DNA from: a virus
Reading direction: 5' to 3' (one strand)
DNA: 61,521 bases
IMG/VR virus record: IMGVR_UViG_3300034096_000310
Location: 1 to 61,521 of that record
Shown here: positions 18,599-27,975 of the stretch, piece after piece
How the letters are laid out: every line of letters begins with the position of its first letter
Numbering within the stretch: the stretch's first letter is position 1
Made by a program: the position numbers and the translations under genes
The notes under the pieces: generated by a model
The model's database searches: none
Told to the model about the DNA's origin: nothing
Seen by the model: only the letters and a program-made list of their open reading frames with translations

Positions 18599-18858
18599 AG
18601 GCAGCAAGAGACGGAAAGCATGCTTGGCAGGCGACCGGCACCAACCCAAAGACGGGTCGGGATATCACCCTTAAAGGTGGTGAGGCTAAGCATCGTGGCA
18701 AGTGGGGAACTCAAGGTGGGAAGAGCGAGGGGCGCGTAAAGAGCTTCTTTGCACGTCACGCCAAGAACGATAGCCCTGTTGCCTTCATCAATGCCTTGAA
18801 CTGGAAGCGTGGTTCGCAGATCGGGAAAACAGTGAACATCCCCAATAGTAAGTTCTAA
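18580..18858 (+). CDS. Small basic hypothetical protein
   Basis: 92 residues from the ATG at 18580, overlapping the spanin gene by 19 bases; an earlier in-frame ATG at 18523 would overlap much more. Basic and glycine-rich (GKHAWQATGTNPKTGRDITL). No family recognised. It is followed without a gap by the connector genes, so a minor virion role is possible. Confidence 0.65.
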   Translation: MALFRVKAARDGKHAWQATGTNPKTGRDITLKGGEAKHRGKWGTQGGKSEGRVKSFFARHAKNDSPVAFINALNWKRGSQIGKTVNIPNSKF

Positions 18859-19550
18859 TGAATATAAACGACGTACATAAAACAGTTTTGTATTTCCTGA
18901 ATAAGGAGCAAAATGGTTTCGTCACCCCAGAGGAGATCGACCTTGTTTTGGATAAGGCGCAGATGGTTTTATTTAACCAGTACCACACCAATCCTAAGGC
19001 GCCCTTTAACCCAGATGCTAGAAGCTTTGGTGACTCACAGCGTCTTGATGATGCACTCAGTGCCTTTAAGTCTAAGTACACGTTCACCACTAACTTAACA
19101 CCGTCTGGCGTTATAACACTCCCTAGCGATTACATCCACCTGATATCTCTTTTTACCACTCAGTATAACAACACGCTACAGCGTAATGTTTATTCGGCGG
19201 TTAAGGTATTGAATGAGGAGGAGCTGATTGATCGCCTTGAGTCTCAGGTTCTGCCTGTTACTCCAGATGAGCCTATCGCTATCATGAATAGCCAGAACAG
19301 GATTCAGCTATTCCCGGAGAGTCCGGCTACTGGTGGTGTTTATTATTTCAAGCGCCCAGCTGTTCCCGTGTTTGGTTACACACAGTCTGGCCGTACCATC
19401 ACTTATAATGCCGGTACTTCAACGCAGCTTGAGTGGAGAGATACTGATATCATGAATATTATCGTGATTGCCCTATCATACTATGGTTTGAATATGACCA
19501 ATGCAGATATTGTGCAGTTCGCTAACGTAAAGGAAATACAAGGACAGTAA
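18858..19550 (+). CDS. Head-tail connector candidate 1
   Basis: 230 residues. The first of three adjacent proteins of 207-253 residues lying before the large stabilisation protein, the place of the stacked ring (connector) proteins in podoviruses. The protein is mixed alpha/beta, with a sequence around PSGVITLPSDYIHLISLFTT that recurs in similar form in the next two proteins (RATLPSIPISLPRNMGVLHV; AATLPIDYVDYIRVGNEL). This shared LP-x-D/N-Y/M-x-x-x pattern suggests the three descend from one connector fold. Confidence 0.68.
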   Translation: MNINDVHKTVLYFLNKEQNGFVTPEEIDLVLDKAQMVLFNQYHTNPKAPFNPDARSFGDSQRLDDALSAFKSKYTFTTNLTPSGVITLPSDYIHLISLFTTQYNNTLQRNVYSAVKVLNEEELIDRLESQVLPVTPDEPIAIMNSQNRIQLFPESPATGGVYYFKRPAVPVFGYTQSGRTITYNAGTSTQLEWRDTDIMNIIVIALSYYGLNMTNADIVQFANVKEIQGQ

Positions 19551-19551
19551 A

Positions 19552-20175
19552 ATGGCTACCACAAAATATAAAATATCTGAGCAAGTTCAACGCCTACTGA
19601 TGAGCAATCCATCTATCAGTGGTCGCTTTGAATTAAACGAGATTAAGATCTTGGTGGGTCAGGTAGCCAACCAGATTTTGAAGGCGGATTACTTTGGTGT
19701 AAACCTTCCTGAAGGAGACACCATCCCACAGAACTGTATGGTCTACACCTACGATAATGTGGCGGTAACTACTTATAAGACTAGCCTCAGTAGGGCTACG
19801 CTTCCTTCTATACCTATCAGCCTCCCTAGAAATATGGGTGTGCTGCACGTATCTAAGACGAATGCTATCGATGAGCCTTTCATCCCCATCCCTACTTCTA
19901 TGTATGGGATCGTAAAGCCGCAGGACCTTCTTGGTGATCTGTCTGGCTTGATCTCTTACGAGGTGGTGGGCAAGGATATCATCTTTAACACTAACCTTCC
20001 GGGCCAGAGTGTGAACTCGGTTTACATCCGGCTCGTGGGCGTAGATATCAATGCTGTAACAGACTATGAGATCCTGCCATTGACTGCCGATATGGAGGCG
20101 CAGGTGATTACTCAAGTATTCAACATATTAGTTCAAACACCTAAGGATACTAAACCCTTTGACGAAAGAGAATAA
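19552..20175 (+). CDS. Head-tail connector candidate 2
   Basis: 207 residues, one base after the preceding gene. It has the same helical N terminus (SNPSISGRFELNEIKILVGQ) and central LPRNMGVLHV segment as its neighbours. Probably one ring of the neck below the portal. The assignment rests on position and the shared pattern. Confidence 0.65.
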   Translation: MATTKYKISEQVQRLLMSNPSISGRFELNEIKILVGQVANQILKADYFGVNLPEGDTIPQNCMVYTYDNVAVTTYKTSLSRATLPSIPISLPRNMGVLHVSKTNAIDEPFIPIPTSMYGIVKPQDLLGDLSGLISYEVVGKDIIFNTNLPGQSVNSVYIRLVGVDINAVTDYEILPLTADMEAQVITQVFNILVQTPKDTKPFDERE

Positions 20176-20177
20176 CA

Positions 20178-20939
20178 ATGCAAGTAACAACACTCGATAA
20201 GATTGTAAGAGGGGCGCTGGCTGACAGGGGGTATACCATGCATTGGTACCTTCAGTTCCTGACATACGGGGTCAGCTGTCTTCGTGAGTTAAACTTTGAC
20301 GTTCTTCAAAACATCAAGAGTGTTCGTCTTCCTATTAACTCTTACAAGGCCGCTACGCTTCCTATAGACTATGTGGATTATATACGTGTAGGGAATGAGC
20401 TGGGTCAGTATCTATATCCTTGGGGAGAGAAGAGAGACTCCTTTAATCGCTTAAACAAGTTTGATTCACAAGGAAACAAAACCCCCTATGGAGACATCGA
20501 AGCAACAAATGGAATACTTCCTAATAACTGGGAAGGATTCTGGTACACTAATTATATTAACGACAAAGGAGAACATCTGGGACGCATATTCAATAACATC
20601 CCGGGCTTTAGAGAATCCTTTGTTATCCTCAGAGAACGCAACGAAATACAATTAGACGTAAGCTATACCGGCCAGTTTATTGTGATGGATTATATCACAG
20701 ATGGCATGACGCTTACTGCTGCAAATAATGTTCACCCCTATGCTATCGAGACGATCAAGGCTTATATCTTCTGGAAGATGAAGGAGCACGGACGTCAGTA
20801 TAATATGGGTGAGCGCCAGATGGCCAAGGAGGAGTTCTACAATCAGTTGAGAATCCTTAAGGGTCGAATGAATTCAATAGATGTACTCGATATCCGTCGT
20901 AGCCTACAGGCTTCTTACGGACCAGTGATAAAGAACTAA
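20178..20939 (+). CDS. Head-tail connector candidate 3
   Basis: 253 residues beginning TTLDKIVRGALADRGYTMHW, with the central LPIDYVDYIRVG segment shared with the two genes upstream. This N terminus resembles P22 gp4-like and crAss-like ring proteins as I remember them. Located between the other connector genes and the stabilisation protein, it likely forms a ring joining portal and tail. Confidence 0.7.
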   Translation: MQVTTLDKIVRGALADRGYTMHWYLQFLTYGVSCLRELNFDVLQNIKSVRLPINSYKAATLPIDYVDYIRVGNELGQYLYPWGEKRDSFNRLNKFDSQGNKTPYGDIEATNGILPNNWEGFWYTNYINDKGEHLGRIFNNIPGFRESFVILRERNEIQLDVSYTGQFIVMDYITDGMTLTAANNVHPYAIETIKAYIFWKMKEHGRQYNMGERQMAKEEFYNQLRILKGRMNSIDVLDIRRSLQASYGPVIKN

Positions 20940-20940
20940 T

Positions 20941-23900
20941 ATGCCCGTAACTAAGAAAACCTTTGTTGGCGGCGTAAATCAGGATGACGCCGACTTCTTG
21001 TTGCAGCCTACCGAATACCTCGGTGCGCTGAACATCCGCTTTGTAACATCTGAAAGTGGGGAGGTCGGGAGAATAACTAACATCGAAGGTAACGTAGAAA
21101 AGAACCAGACGATCAACTCGGCTGGTAATACAGTTTCATGGTCTCTTCCTGCTGGCACCAATAGAACAATCGGCGCCTATGAAGATACGGAGAAGCGCAG
21201 GCTGATCTGGTTCAATTGGAACTCTACAGGCAAGCACGGTATCTATGCATATAGTGCGGACGCTGATAGGATTTATACAGTCCTTAGGTCTGATGTTTTG
21301 GATTTTCAGTCTGATAAGTTTGTTCATAGTGTGGCTATGGTCGATGACCTGCTGTACTGGACGGACAACCACAACGAACCAAGGAGAATAAATGTTGATG
21401 CGGCGATCAAGATGAACCACCCCACTTATGTGGCGTCTTCTGCTTTGATACCATTCTCTGTAAGGATTACCACTGCTGGTTCTGGATATGTCAATGGTAC
21501 TTATAATAACGTACCTCTGACTGGCGGCTCTGGTGTTCAGGCTACTGCTACAATCGTCGTTTCAGGTGGTACTGTCACTTCTGCCGTAATTGTTTATGGT
21601 GGTATAAACTACGCCCTCAATGATACGCTCAGTGCTTCTAATACGAACCTCGGTGGATCTGGGTCTGGTTTGGTTTTAACTATCAATCGGATCTTGGATA
21701 AGAGCAATATCACCCTGATCCGTAACCAGCCTTGGGCTCCTCTTACGGTAAATAAGTCACAGACTGTAGCGCTGACGAATAACTTTATTTCTGACGATGC
21801 GTTTCAGTTCTGCTATCGTTTTGTCTATAGGGATAACGAGGTGAGTACTTTCTCGCCTCTGTCTAAGTTGATTGATTATAATACTGAAGCTGAGAATACC
21901 TCTGGGTTTAACACTGTCGATGTCACACTTCCTCTATCTCAGGCCATTGAGCTTGATGTAAAGAAGGTTGAGTTTGCGGTCAAGTATATGACTGGCGGGG
22001 CTGTGGTGGTCTTCAAAACAATCGAGGATGTGGCTACGTTCCGTGCTCATAACAACGGGACAGCGATTACGTTTAAGTTTTTTAATGATACTATTGGGGT
22101 TTCTGTAGACAATGCTGCTGCAGTAAAGCCTTTTGATTCTGTACCACTGAAGGTCAAGACACTTGATCTGGCTAAGAGTAGGTTGTTTTTGGGTAACGTA
22201 ACAGATGGTTATGACACCCCACGAACCACCTCCCTTTCCATTGGTAGTGCGATTGCCGATACTACGGCTATTAAGGGACAGTGGCATATTGTTGTTTACA
22301 GAGATGGAGGTATTACCTATACTAGGTACATGCTTCTGATTAATAACATTACAGCTCCGGGGTATTACGATACAACTCCAATACCTACAACAACTACACC
22401 TCTTCCAACAACTGTTGTGTTCTCTGGTCTTACGTTCGCTGGGGGTGGGCTTTCTACTATTGCTATCTACCTAGGCGTTAATGACACGGACATTCTTCAG
22501 CTGGCCTATCAGAATGTTGATGCGACTATTACACCTGCGGGTGGACAGCCAGTTAGTACAACCCTGACCGGACTTTCTATATTCAAGAGTGATTCATTCT
22601 ACAGAGCTGGTGTTGTATTCTATGATGCTGCTGGAAGAAAGAGTGGTGTGGTTACGGCAGATACACTGCGTGTTAATATCCCAGACAGAGATTATACCGG
22701 TACGTCTTTTTACACAGGCGTAAACTGGAGTTTGAATAACATCTCCGCCGTTAGTGAGATCCCTTCTTGGGCCACACATTATTCTGTGGTGAGAACGAAG
22801 TGCTTGACAGTATCCTCGTTTCTTCAGATGCGGGCTGATTCTGTTCACTATATGCCTAAGAAAAAAGATGATGGTACATATGACACGTTGAAGCACACAT
22901 ATGCTGCAGATGACTTCGGTCTTGCCATCAATGTGAAGAGCTTGTTTAGCTATGGTCTTGGTTATTCTTTTAACCCCGGTGATATATTAAAACTATATGT
23001 CTCTGGCGGTAGCATATACAGACTTAAAATAAAGGATACTTTTTCTAACTATGTCATCACCGACTTGGTGAATCTCGGTAACACATCTTCTACACAGGCG
23101 CTATACGAAATCTATACGCCATATGTGCAAAGTACTTCCGAGTTCTTTTACGAGGTTGGGCAAACATATAAGGTTAACTCTCCCGGTACGGCCTCTCGTC
23201 AGTATAGTACAATCTCTGGTGTGTTCACCGGAGATGTTACGCTGATCCAAAGAACGCTTAACTCAAATAACTTCTTGGCTGAGGCGATGAGCCCCATTGA
23301 CAAGTACTGGCAAAACTGGTACACCGATATTGGGCGTGTGAATATTGTGGTTGAGGATGGTCAAACAGACAAGCCTGTTTCTATATACTATTCAAACGTC
23401 ATTATCCCCGGGACTAGATCTAATGGGTTGAGCACATTCGATGCGCTTGACAATACGCTGGTTCCAGAGGAGCTCGGGGGTATCAGTAGGCTTATCTTAA
23501 CATCCAAGTCACAGTCAGATGGTACAACACTTCTTTGTATCGGAGAGTCTGAGACGGCTAGTATTTATATTGGCGAGACACAAGTGTTTGACAACACGGG
23601 TTCGTCCTTCCTAGCAAAGAGCTCTGGTGTAATCGGGAATATGAATGTCCTTCGTGGGTCATTTGGTACTATAAACCCAGAGAGTGCTTTTGAGTGGGGC
23701 GGTGCTGTGGTGTTCTTTGACGCCAACCGTGGTTGCTGGATTCAGTACAACGTGAACGGACTGTTTGCTATTTCGGATAACAAGATGTTCCGCTACTTTA
23801 AGAGGGTGGGACAGGATATAATAAATTATTACAAGAACCCCAATGAGTATAACTTGGTTAATCCAAGTCTACCTATGCGGGTATTGGGAGGTGTAGATCC

Positions 23901-24945
23901 GTTCCATGAGGAGTACATCATGAATGTTCCTAGGATGTTTTTAAATCCTAAGAATGCGGTTCTTACAGACATGGAGATCACAACCCTGTCTGCAAACTTT
24001 ACAACTGTTGCTCCTAATCTAGTGGCGGCGCCTAGTACTCTATCCGGGTTTACTTATATTTTAAATAACGGCCCATCTACATCTCAGTCGTTTGTGGTTA
24101 CAGGTACAAACTTGAGCCCCAACGGTACACTGAGTGTGGCCTGTTCTTCTTCGTTTGAGGTTTCTGCTGATAACATCACCTTCTCCTGCTTGGCGACTGC
24201 TGCCTATACTGGCACTTCTGCTTCTGCTACATTCTATGTAAGGATGAAGGCTGGTAAGTCTACAGCCTCTTATAGTGAGAGTATCACAGTAACCGGTGGA
24301 GGTGGAAGTGTAAACGTATCGCTCAGCGGTTCTGTTACCAATCCTGTTACTCCGTCTATTGTAATCTTCCCAAGCACGGTTGGAGGAATGAACTATGTGG
24401 TAGGTAGCGGTCCTTCTGCTTCTGCACTGTTTACAGTTGAGGCGTTTAACTTATCTCCAGCGAGTGGAAACATTACCATACCAGCCTCTACAGACTTTGT
24501 GTTTTCTTTAAACAACTCTACGTTCACCTCTAGTTTGACAATTGCTTACACAGGTGGAGGATTGACTGCTACTACGGTTTATGCCAGACTGAAAGCTGGT
24601 CTTGCAATTGGGAGCTATTCAGAGTCTTTGAGTGTAACCGGTGGTACTGCCACGGCTAGTCTTACTGTTTCTGGTAATGTAACTAGCGCCACTCCTACAA
24701 CATATTCTTATACATCTGGCCTTGGTAACAGTGTTTCTCAGGCTTGTAATAATTACATCGGATACCCAGTCACATTATATGCATTAGATGATTCCACTCA
24801 GATTGGTGCTGGTACGCAATTATTCTACGATAGTGCAGCCACTACGCCTGTTACTGGATTCACGCACGTCTTTATCAACGGTGCCAACTGGGATCTTGAT
24901 CCTGTGACCGGGGTGATTATTTCTTACTCTTCAATTCAGTGCTAA
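20941..24945 (+). CDS. Tail stabilisation protein, large N-terminal part with Ig-like domains
   Basis: 1334 residues. The start (KKTFVGGVNQDDADFLLQPT) and the segments IWFNWNSTGKHGIYAY and LLYWTDNHNEPRRINVDAAI follow the pattern of tail stabilisation proteins of P22-gp10 type in crAss-like phages. From about residue 1025 two tandem Ig-like domains follow (APSTLSGFTYILNNGPSTS and FPSTVGGMNYVVGSGPSAS), each ending in a GTYSES-like strand, a type common in Bacteroidota secreted proteins. A C-terminal small domain (QLFYDSAATTPVTGFTHVFI) ends at Cys. The expected C-terminal part of the family is encoded by the next gene. Confidence 0.75.
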   Translation: MPVTKKTFVGGVNQDDADFLLQPTEYLGALNIRFVTSESGEVGRITNIEGNVEKNQTINSAGNTVSWSLPAGTNRTIGAYEDTEKRRLIWFNWNSTGKHGIYAYSADADRIYTVLRSDVLDFQSDKFVHSVAMVDDLLYWTDNHNEPRRINVDAAIKMNHPTYVASSALIPFSVRITTAGSGYVNGTYNNVPLTGGSGVQATATIVVSGGTVTSAVIVYGGINYALNDTLSASNTNLGGSGSGLVLTINRILDKSNITLIRNQPWAPLTVNKSQTVALTNNFISDDAFQFCYRFVYRDNEVSTFSPLSKLIDYNTEAENTSGFNTVDVTLPLSQAIELDVKKVEFAVKYMTGGAVVVFKTIEDVATFRAHNNGTAITFKFFNDTIGVSVDNAAAVKPFDSVPLKVKTLDLAKSRLFLGNVTDGYDTPRTTSLSIGSAIADTTAIKGQWHIVVYRDGGITYTRYMLLINNITAPGYYDTTPIPTTTTPLPTTVVFSGLTFAGGGLSTIAIYLGVNDTDILQLAYQNVDATITPAGGQPVSTTLTGLSIFKSDSFYRAGVVFYDAAGRKSGVVTADTLRVNIPDRDYTGTSFYTGVNWSLNNISAVSEIPSWATHYSVVRTKCLTVSSFLQMRADSVHYMPKKKDDGTYDTLKHTYAADDFGLAINVKSLFSYGLGYSFNPGDILKLYVSGGSIYRLKIKDTFSNYVITDLVNLGNTSSTQALYEIYTPYVQSTSEFFYEVGQTYKVNSPGTASRQYSTISGVFTGDVTLIQRTLNSNNFLAEAMSPIDKYWQNWYTDIGRVNIVVEDGQTDKPVSIYYSNVIIPGTRSNGLSTFDALDNTLVPEELGGISRLILTSKSQSDGTTLLCIGESETASIYIGETQVFDNTGSSFLAKSSGVIGNMNVLRGSFGTINPESAFEWGGAVVFFDANRGCWIQYNVNGLFAISDNKMFRYFKRVGQDIINYYKNPNEYNLVNPSLPMRVLGGVDPFHEEYIMNVPRMFLNPKNAVLTDMEITTLSANFTTVAPNLVAAPSTLSGFTYILNNGPSTSQSFVVTGTNLSPNGTLSVACSSSFEVSADNITFSCLATAAYTGTSASATFYVRMKAGKSTASYSESITVTGGGGSVNVSLSGSVTNPVTPSIVIFPSTVGGMNYVVGSGPSASALFTVEAFNLSPASGNITIPASTDFVFSLNNSTFTSSLTIAYTGGGLTATTVYARLKAGLAIGSYSESLSVTGGTATASLTVSGNVTSATPTTYSYTSGLGNSVSQACNNYIGYPVTLYALDDSTQIGAGTQLFYDSAATTPVTGFTHVFINGANWDLDPVTGVIISYSSIQC

Positions 24946-25703
24946 TGCCTTTCTATTCTACCATAACCATCAATGTAATACCGGACAAGACCTATAAGGT
25001 TTCTGCTCCTGCAGGGGTGGATGTGTATTATTCTGGTATTAAGATCTTTGGTGCTGGCGCAAATACTGTGTTTATCGCCAATGAGACCACTAGTTTTGTG
25101 GTGGAGTCTGTCTCTGCCACGAGTGGAGCTGTGACTGTAACCGAGCTGTTTACCAACCTTTATGAGGCTTACGACGGGGTCGGGGGTACTTGGGTTTACC
25201 ATACGGACATGGACAAATGGGTGGGTAAGTACAGCTTCCGCCCTGAGTGGATGAGCATGGTAGCCAACAGACTGGTGACCTTTAAGAACGGTAAGCCTTA
25301 TATCCACAACGGTACCTTTAATACCTTCTATGGTCAAGCTTATGACAGTGCTATTGCTGGCGTTCACAATGATGCCGGGAATACGGTTAAGGTTTATACT
25401 AACGTAGCGGTTGAGGGTGAGATCCCGGGCCGCATGCATTTCAGAACAGAGATCCCCAACGTACAAAGCTCTGACTTGGTGGCTAACGAATTCTCAGTTC
25501 GGGAGGGCGTCAACTACTCTGATATCCTGAGGGACCGCCTAAGTCCTAATGCATCAGGAACTTACGAACAGAAGCTCATGAAGGGCGACAAGATCCGTGG
25601 TGAGGTGTGCAAGTTTACCTACTTCCTCAGCCAGCCTACCACCAGAAAGAACCTTAAGTTTCTCTCTATCACATTCTCCGGTTCCAGCGGGCAGACAGTG
25701 TAA
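24945..25703 (+). CDS. Tail stabilisation protein, C-terminal part
   Basis: 252 residues from the ATG at 24945, which overlaps the upstream stop as TAATG; a GTG two codons earlier is less likely. It contains KWVGKYSFRPEWMSMVANRL and FKNGKPYIHNGTFNTFYG, a pattern I associate with the C-terminal third of stabilisation proteins in crAss-like phages. The overlap suggests stop-start coupling, keeping the two parts at fixed ratio. Confidence 0.7.
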   Translation: MPFYSTITINVIPDKTYKVSAPAGVDVYYSGIKIFGAGANTVFIANETTSFVVESVSATSGAVTVTELFTNLYEAYDGVGGTWVYHTDMDKWVGKYSFRPEWMSMVANRLVTFKNGKPYIHNGTFNTFYGQAYDSAIAGVHNDAGNTVKVYTNVAVEGEIPGRMHFRTEIPNVQSSDLVANEFSVREGVNYSDILRDRLSPNASGTYEQKLMKGDKIRGEVCKFTYFLSQPTTRKNLKFLSITFSGSSGQTV

Positions 25704-25773
25704 TATCACCCCCTGTTTATCAGAGGGTTTACTATACCATAGTCGAATTTTGCAATACTAAAAAATTTAGTTA
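25704..25773 (+). promoter_or_regulatory. Transcription-unit boundary with hairpin and dyad
   Basis: After the stop lies CACCCCCT (25707-25714), whose last bases form a small hairpin (CCCCTG, loop TTTAT, CAGAGGG) followed by TTT. Then comes ACTAT-ACC-ATAGT (25731-25743) and GAATTTTG (25745-25752), one mismatch from the -7 box TAnnTTTG. No clear -33 box. It matches the modules at 6643 and 60435 in layout and likely ends the tail unit and starts the ejection-protein unit. Confidence 0.5.
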
Positions 25774-26520
25774 ATGGGACCATTGGCCGCTGCCGGTTTA
25801 GTAGCTCAAGGACTTGGTAGCATTTTCGGTGCTGTTCAGGGCGCCAAGATGCTCAAGGAAGCTAAGAAAATTAATCCTCAATATAAGCCTTACGAGACTA
25901 GCAAAGCTGCTAGTGAAATGCTCGGTCTGGCTCAGACGCGTTTAAATGCCATCAACCCTATGCGGGCCGCTGCTCAGCGTAACGTCGGAACTAGTCAGGC
26001 AAACACAATGGCTGGTATCAGCCGTAACGTAACCGATCCTAGTCAAGCTTTGGCTATGGCGGCTGGTATTCAGGGGCAAGCTGATCAGGCGTTTTTTAAC
26101 ATAGGCGCTCAAGATCAGGCTATGCAACAGCAGAACTTGGCCAATCTGATGCAGGCGCAGAACGTGATGATCGGTGAGGACCGCATGAAGTATCAAGACA
26201 TGCTGACAAAGTTCCAGCTTGATCAAGCGCAGAAGAATGCATTGAGAAGCGCTGGTCAGCAGAACATCCTTGGGTCTGCACAGAACATCTCCGGATCATT
26301 GTTTGGCGCACAGCAAATGATGAATCAAGCTGCTCAAGCAATGATGGGCGGAATGGGAGGCGGTGGTGCTGCTGCAGGATTCGGTTCAATGTTCGGAGGC
26401 GGTGGAGGTGTTACTCAGGCTGGACTTGGTAGTATGCAAAGAACTCCTGTTGGTATTGAAGGAGCACAGCCTGTATCAGGTCCATTTATATCTTCTACAC
26501 CAACTGGTATTAGACGATAA
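25774..26520 (+). CDS. Internal virion (ejection) protein 1
   Basis: 248 residues, Ala/Gln/Met/Gly-rich and without Cys. The N terminus is hydrophobic and Gly/Ala-rich (MGPLAAAGLVAQGLGSIFGA), the middle helical, the C terminus glycine-rich (MGGMGGGGAAAGFGSMFGGG). This composition and place match the first of three ejection proteins of podoviruses (compare T7 gp14 and P22 gp7), which leave the capsid with the DNA and help form a channel. Confidence 0.7.
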   Translation: MGPLAAAGLVAQGLGSIFGAVQGAKMLKEAKKINPQYKPYETSKAASEMLGLAQTRLNAINPMRAAAQRNVGTSQANTMAGISRNVTDPSQALAMAAGIQGQADQAFFNIGAQDQAMQQQNLANLMQAQNVMIGEDRMKYQDMLTKFQLDQAQKNALRSAGQQNILGSAQNISGSLFGAQQMMNQAAQAMMGGMGGGGAAAGFGSMFGGGGGVTQAGLGSMQRTPVGIEGAQPVSGPFISSTPTGIRR

Positions 26521-26547
26521 CAACGGTATTGTAAACACTTAATAAAA

Positions 26548-27975
26548 ATGAACGGGATTACCCCACTACAATATAGCAACGCTCCAATTCAGATGATGTC
26601 TGCTCTTGCAAGTGATATACAGCAGCAGAATATTCTTAACCAGAAGAGATACCAAGAAGAGTTCAATCAAGGTTTAGAACTTGCTAAGATGATCAGTCCA
26701 CAAGTCCTCAACAAAGATTTTGATGCGCAGGTTGTCAATGAGGGAATCGGTGCTGTTAGAAACAATCTTCGTGAATTTATTAAGAAGAACCCTAATGCAG
26801 CTTTTGGTCAAATCCAATCCGAGGTTCAAAAACAGCTCGGGACTATTTCCGATTGGAGTACGAAAGTTAAGACTATTAAGTCCTCTATAGAAGAAGCATT
26901 CAAGAAAATGCCTCAGGACAAGAACATAAACAAAGATCGCTGGATGAACGCTGCCTTAACTAGGGCACTATACAAAACAAATCCAGACGGTACTAGGACA
27001 TTTAGAAATTCTATGGAGCTTGAACCAACCAAGGATGGAGGTATTGGTTTTGATTATGTAACAGATGTGTGGAATATGGGCGGTGAAAATTTTATTGATA
27101 TCGCTGAAATAACAAATGATTTACAAGATAAAATTAAGAACTCTGCCAAGAATAAGCAGAACATAACTGTGACTGTAGGCGCTACAAAGAACAAACCCGG
27201 CTTCACAAGAACTGACAATATCGAGATGCCTGTATGGGCAGAGTGGGATGCAACCAACAATAAAGTGACCGTCAAAAAGAAAAACGGTGTTATTGATGAG
27301 GATATCTACAATTCATTTGTTGGTGGTCAGGGAAGTGAGTATGACAAGTTCTTGAATTTAAAAGTAAAGTCGGCTCTTTCTGCTGGAGATGTCGGAGGAA
27401 TAAAAGCCGAAGACGTATACAATGATGATGGCTCTGTTAAAGACCCTTCAAAGCTTGAGATGGTAAAACGCACTTGGCTGTCTGACTACATGGAGAAATT
27501 CGCTCCAAGAACACAGACTGAAAGAGATGTAACCCAGCCGGCGAGAACGCAGGTTGTTATCACTAGGGATCAGCCTAAGGATGAAACATTCATTGATGTG
27601 GTTTCCGAGGTTAAAGATTATATGACAGCTAACCCTCGCAAGAAGGGTACTAATTGGTATCCAGTAACAGCCTTTGGCGACGTCGCTCAAGATGCTATCA
27701 TAGGCAAAGCGAGAAAGGTTACCGGGATAAATAGTATAGGGTTAAAAGATATTCAGATTGAAGATAGGGGTGGTAAGCCAAGCATAATTATCGCGCAAGA
27801 TATTCTTGATGACAGAGGGGAAGTCGCCTACAAGAAGGGGCAGTATCTAAGTTCGCTTGGGACACAGGCAAATATATCCGCCAACCAGCCACTGGGAGCT
27901 AAGGCTAAAGGGGCTGCTGTACAGGCTGCTCAGACAAAGAAGAAATACAATCCTCAAACAGGTAAATACGAATAA
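26548..27975 (+). CDS. Internal virion (ejection) protein 2
   Basis: 475 residues, Gln- and Lys-rich helical N terminus (QYSNAPIQMMSALASDIQQQ) and a mixed C-terminal half. It overlaps the giant gene downstream by one base (TAATG). In size and place it corresponds to the second ejection protein of podoviruses (T7 gp15 analogue). No enzymatic motif seen. Confidence 0.65.
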   Translation: MNGITPLQYSNAPIQMMSALASDIQQQNILNQKRYQEEFNQGLELAKMISPQVLNKDFDAQVVNEGIGAVRNNLREFIKKNPNAAFGQIQSEVQKQLGTISDWSTKVKTIKSSIEEAFKKMPQDKNINKDRWMNAALTRALYKTNPDGTRTFRNSMELEPTKDGGIGFDYVTDVWNMGGENFIDIAEITNDLQDKIKNSAKNKQNITVTVGATKNKPGFTRTDNIEMPVWAEWDATNNKVTVKKKNGVIDEDIYNSFVGGQGSEYDKFLNLKVKSALSAGDVGGIKAEDVYNDDGSVKDPSKLEMVKRTWLSDYMEKFAPRTQTERDVTQPARTQVVITRDQPKDETFIDVVSEVKDYMTANPRKKGTNWYPVTAFGDVAQDAIIGKARKVTGINSIGLKDIQIEDRGGKPSIIIAQDILDDRGEVAYKKGQYLSSLGTQANISANQPLGAKAKGAAVQAAQTKKKYNPQTGKYE

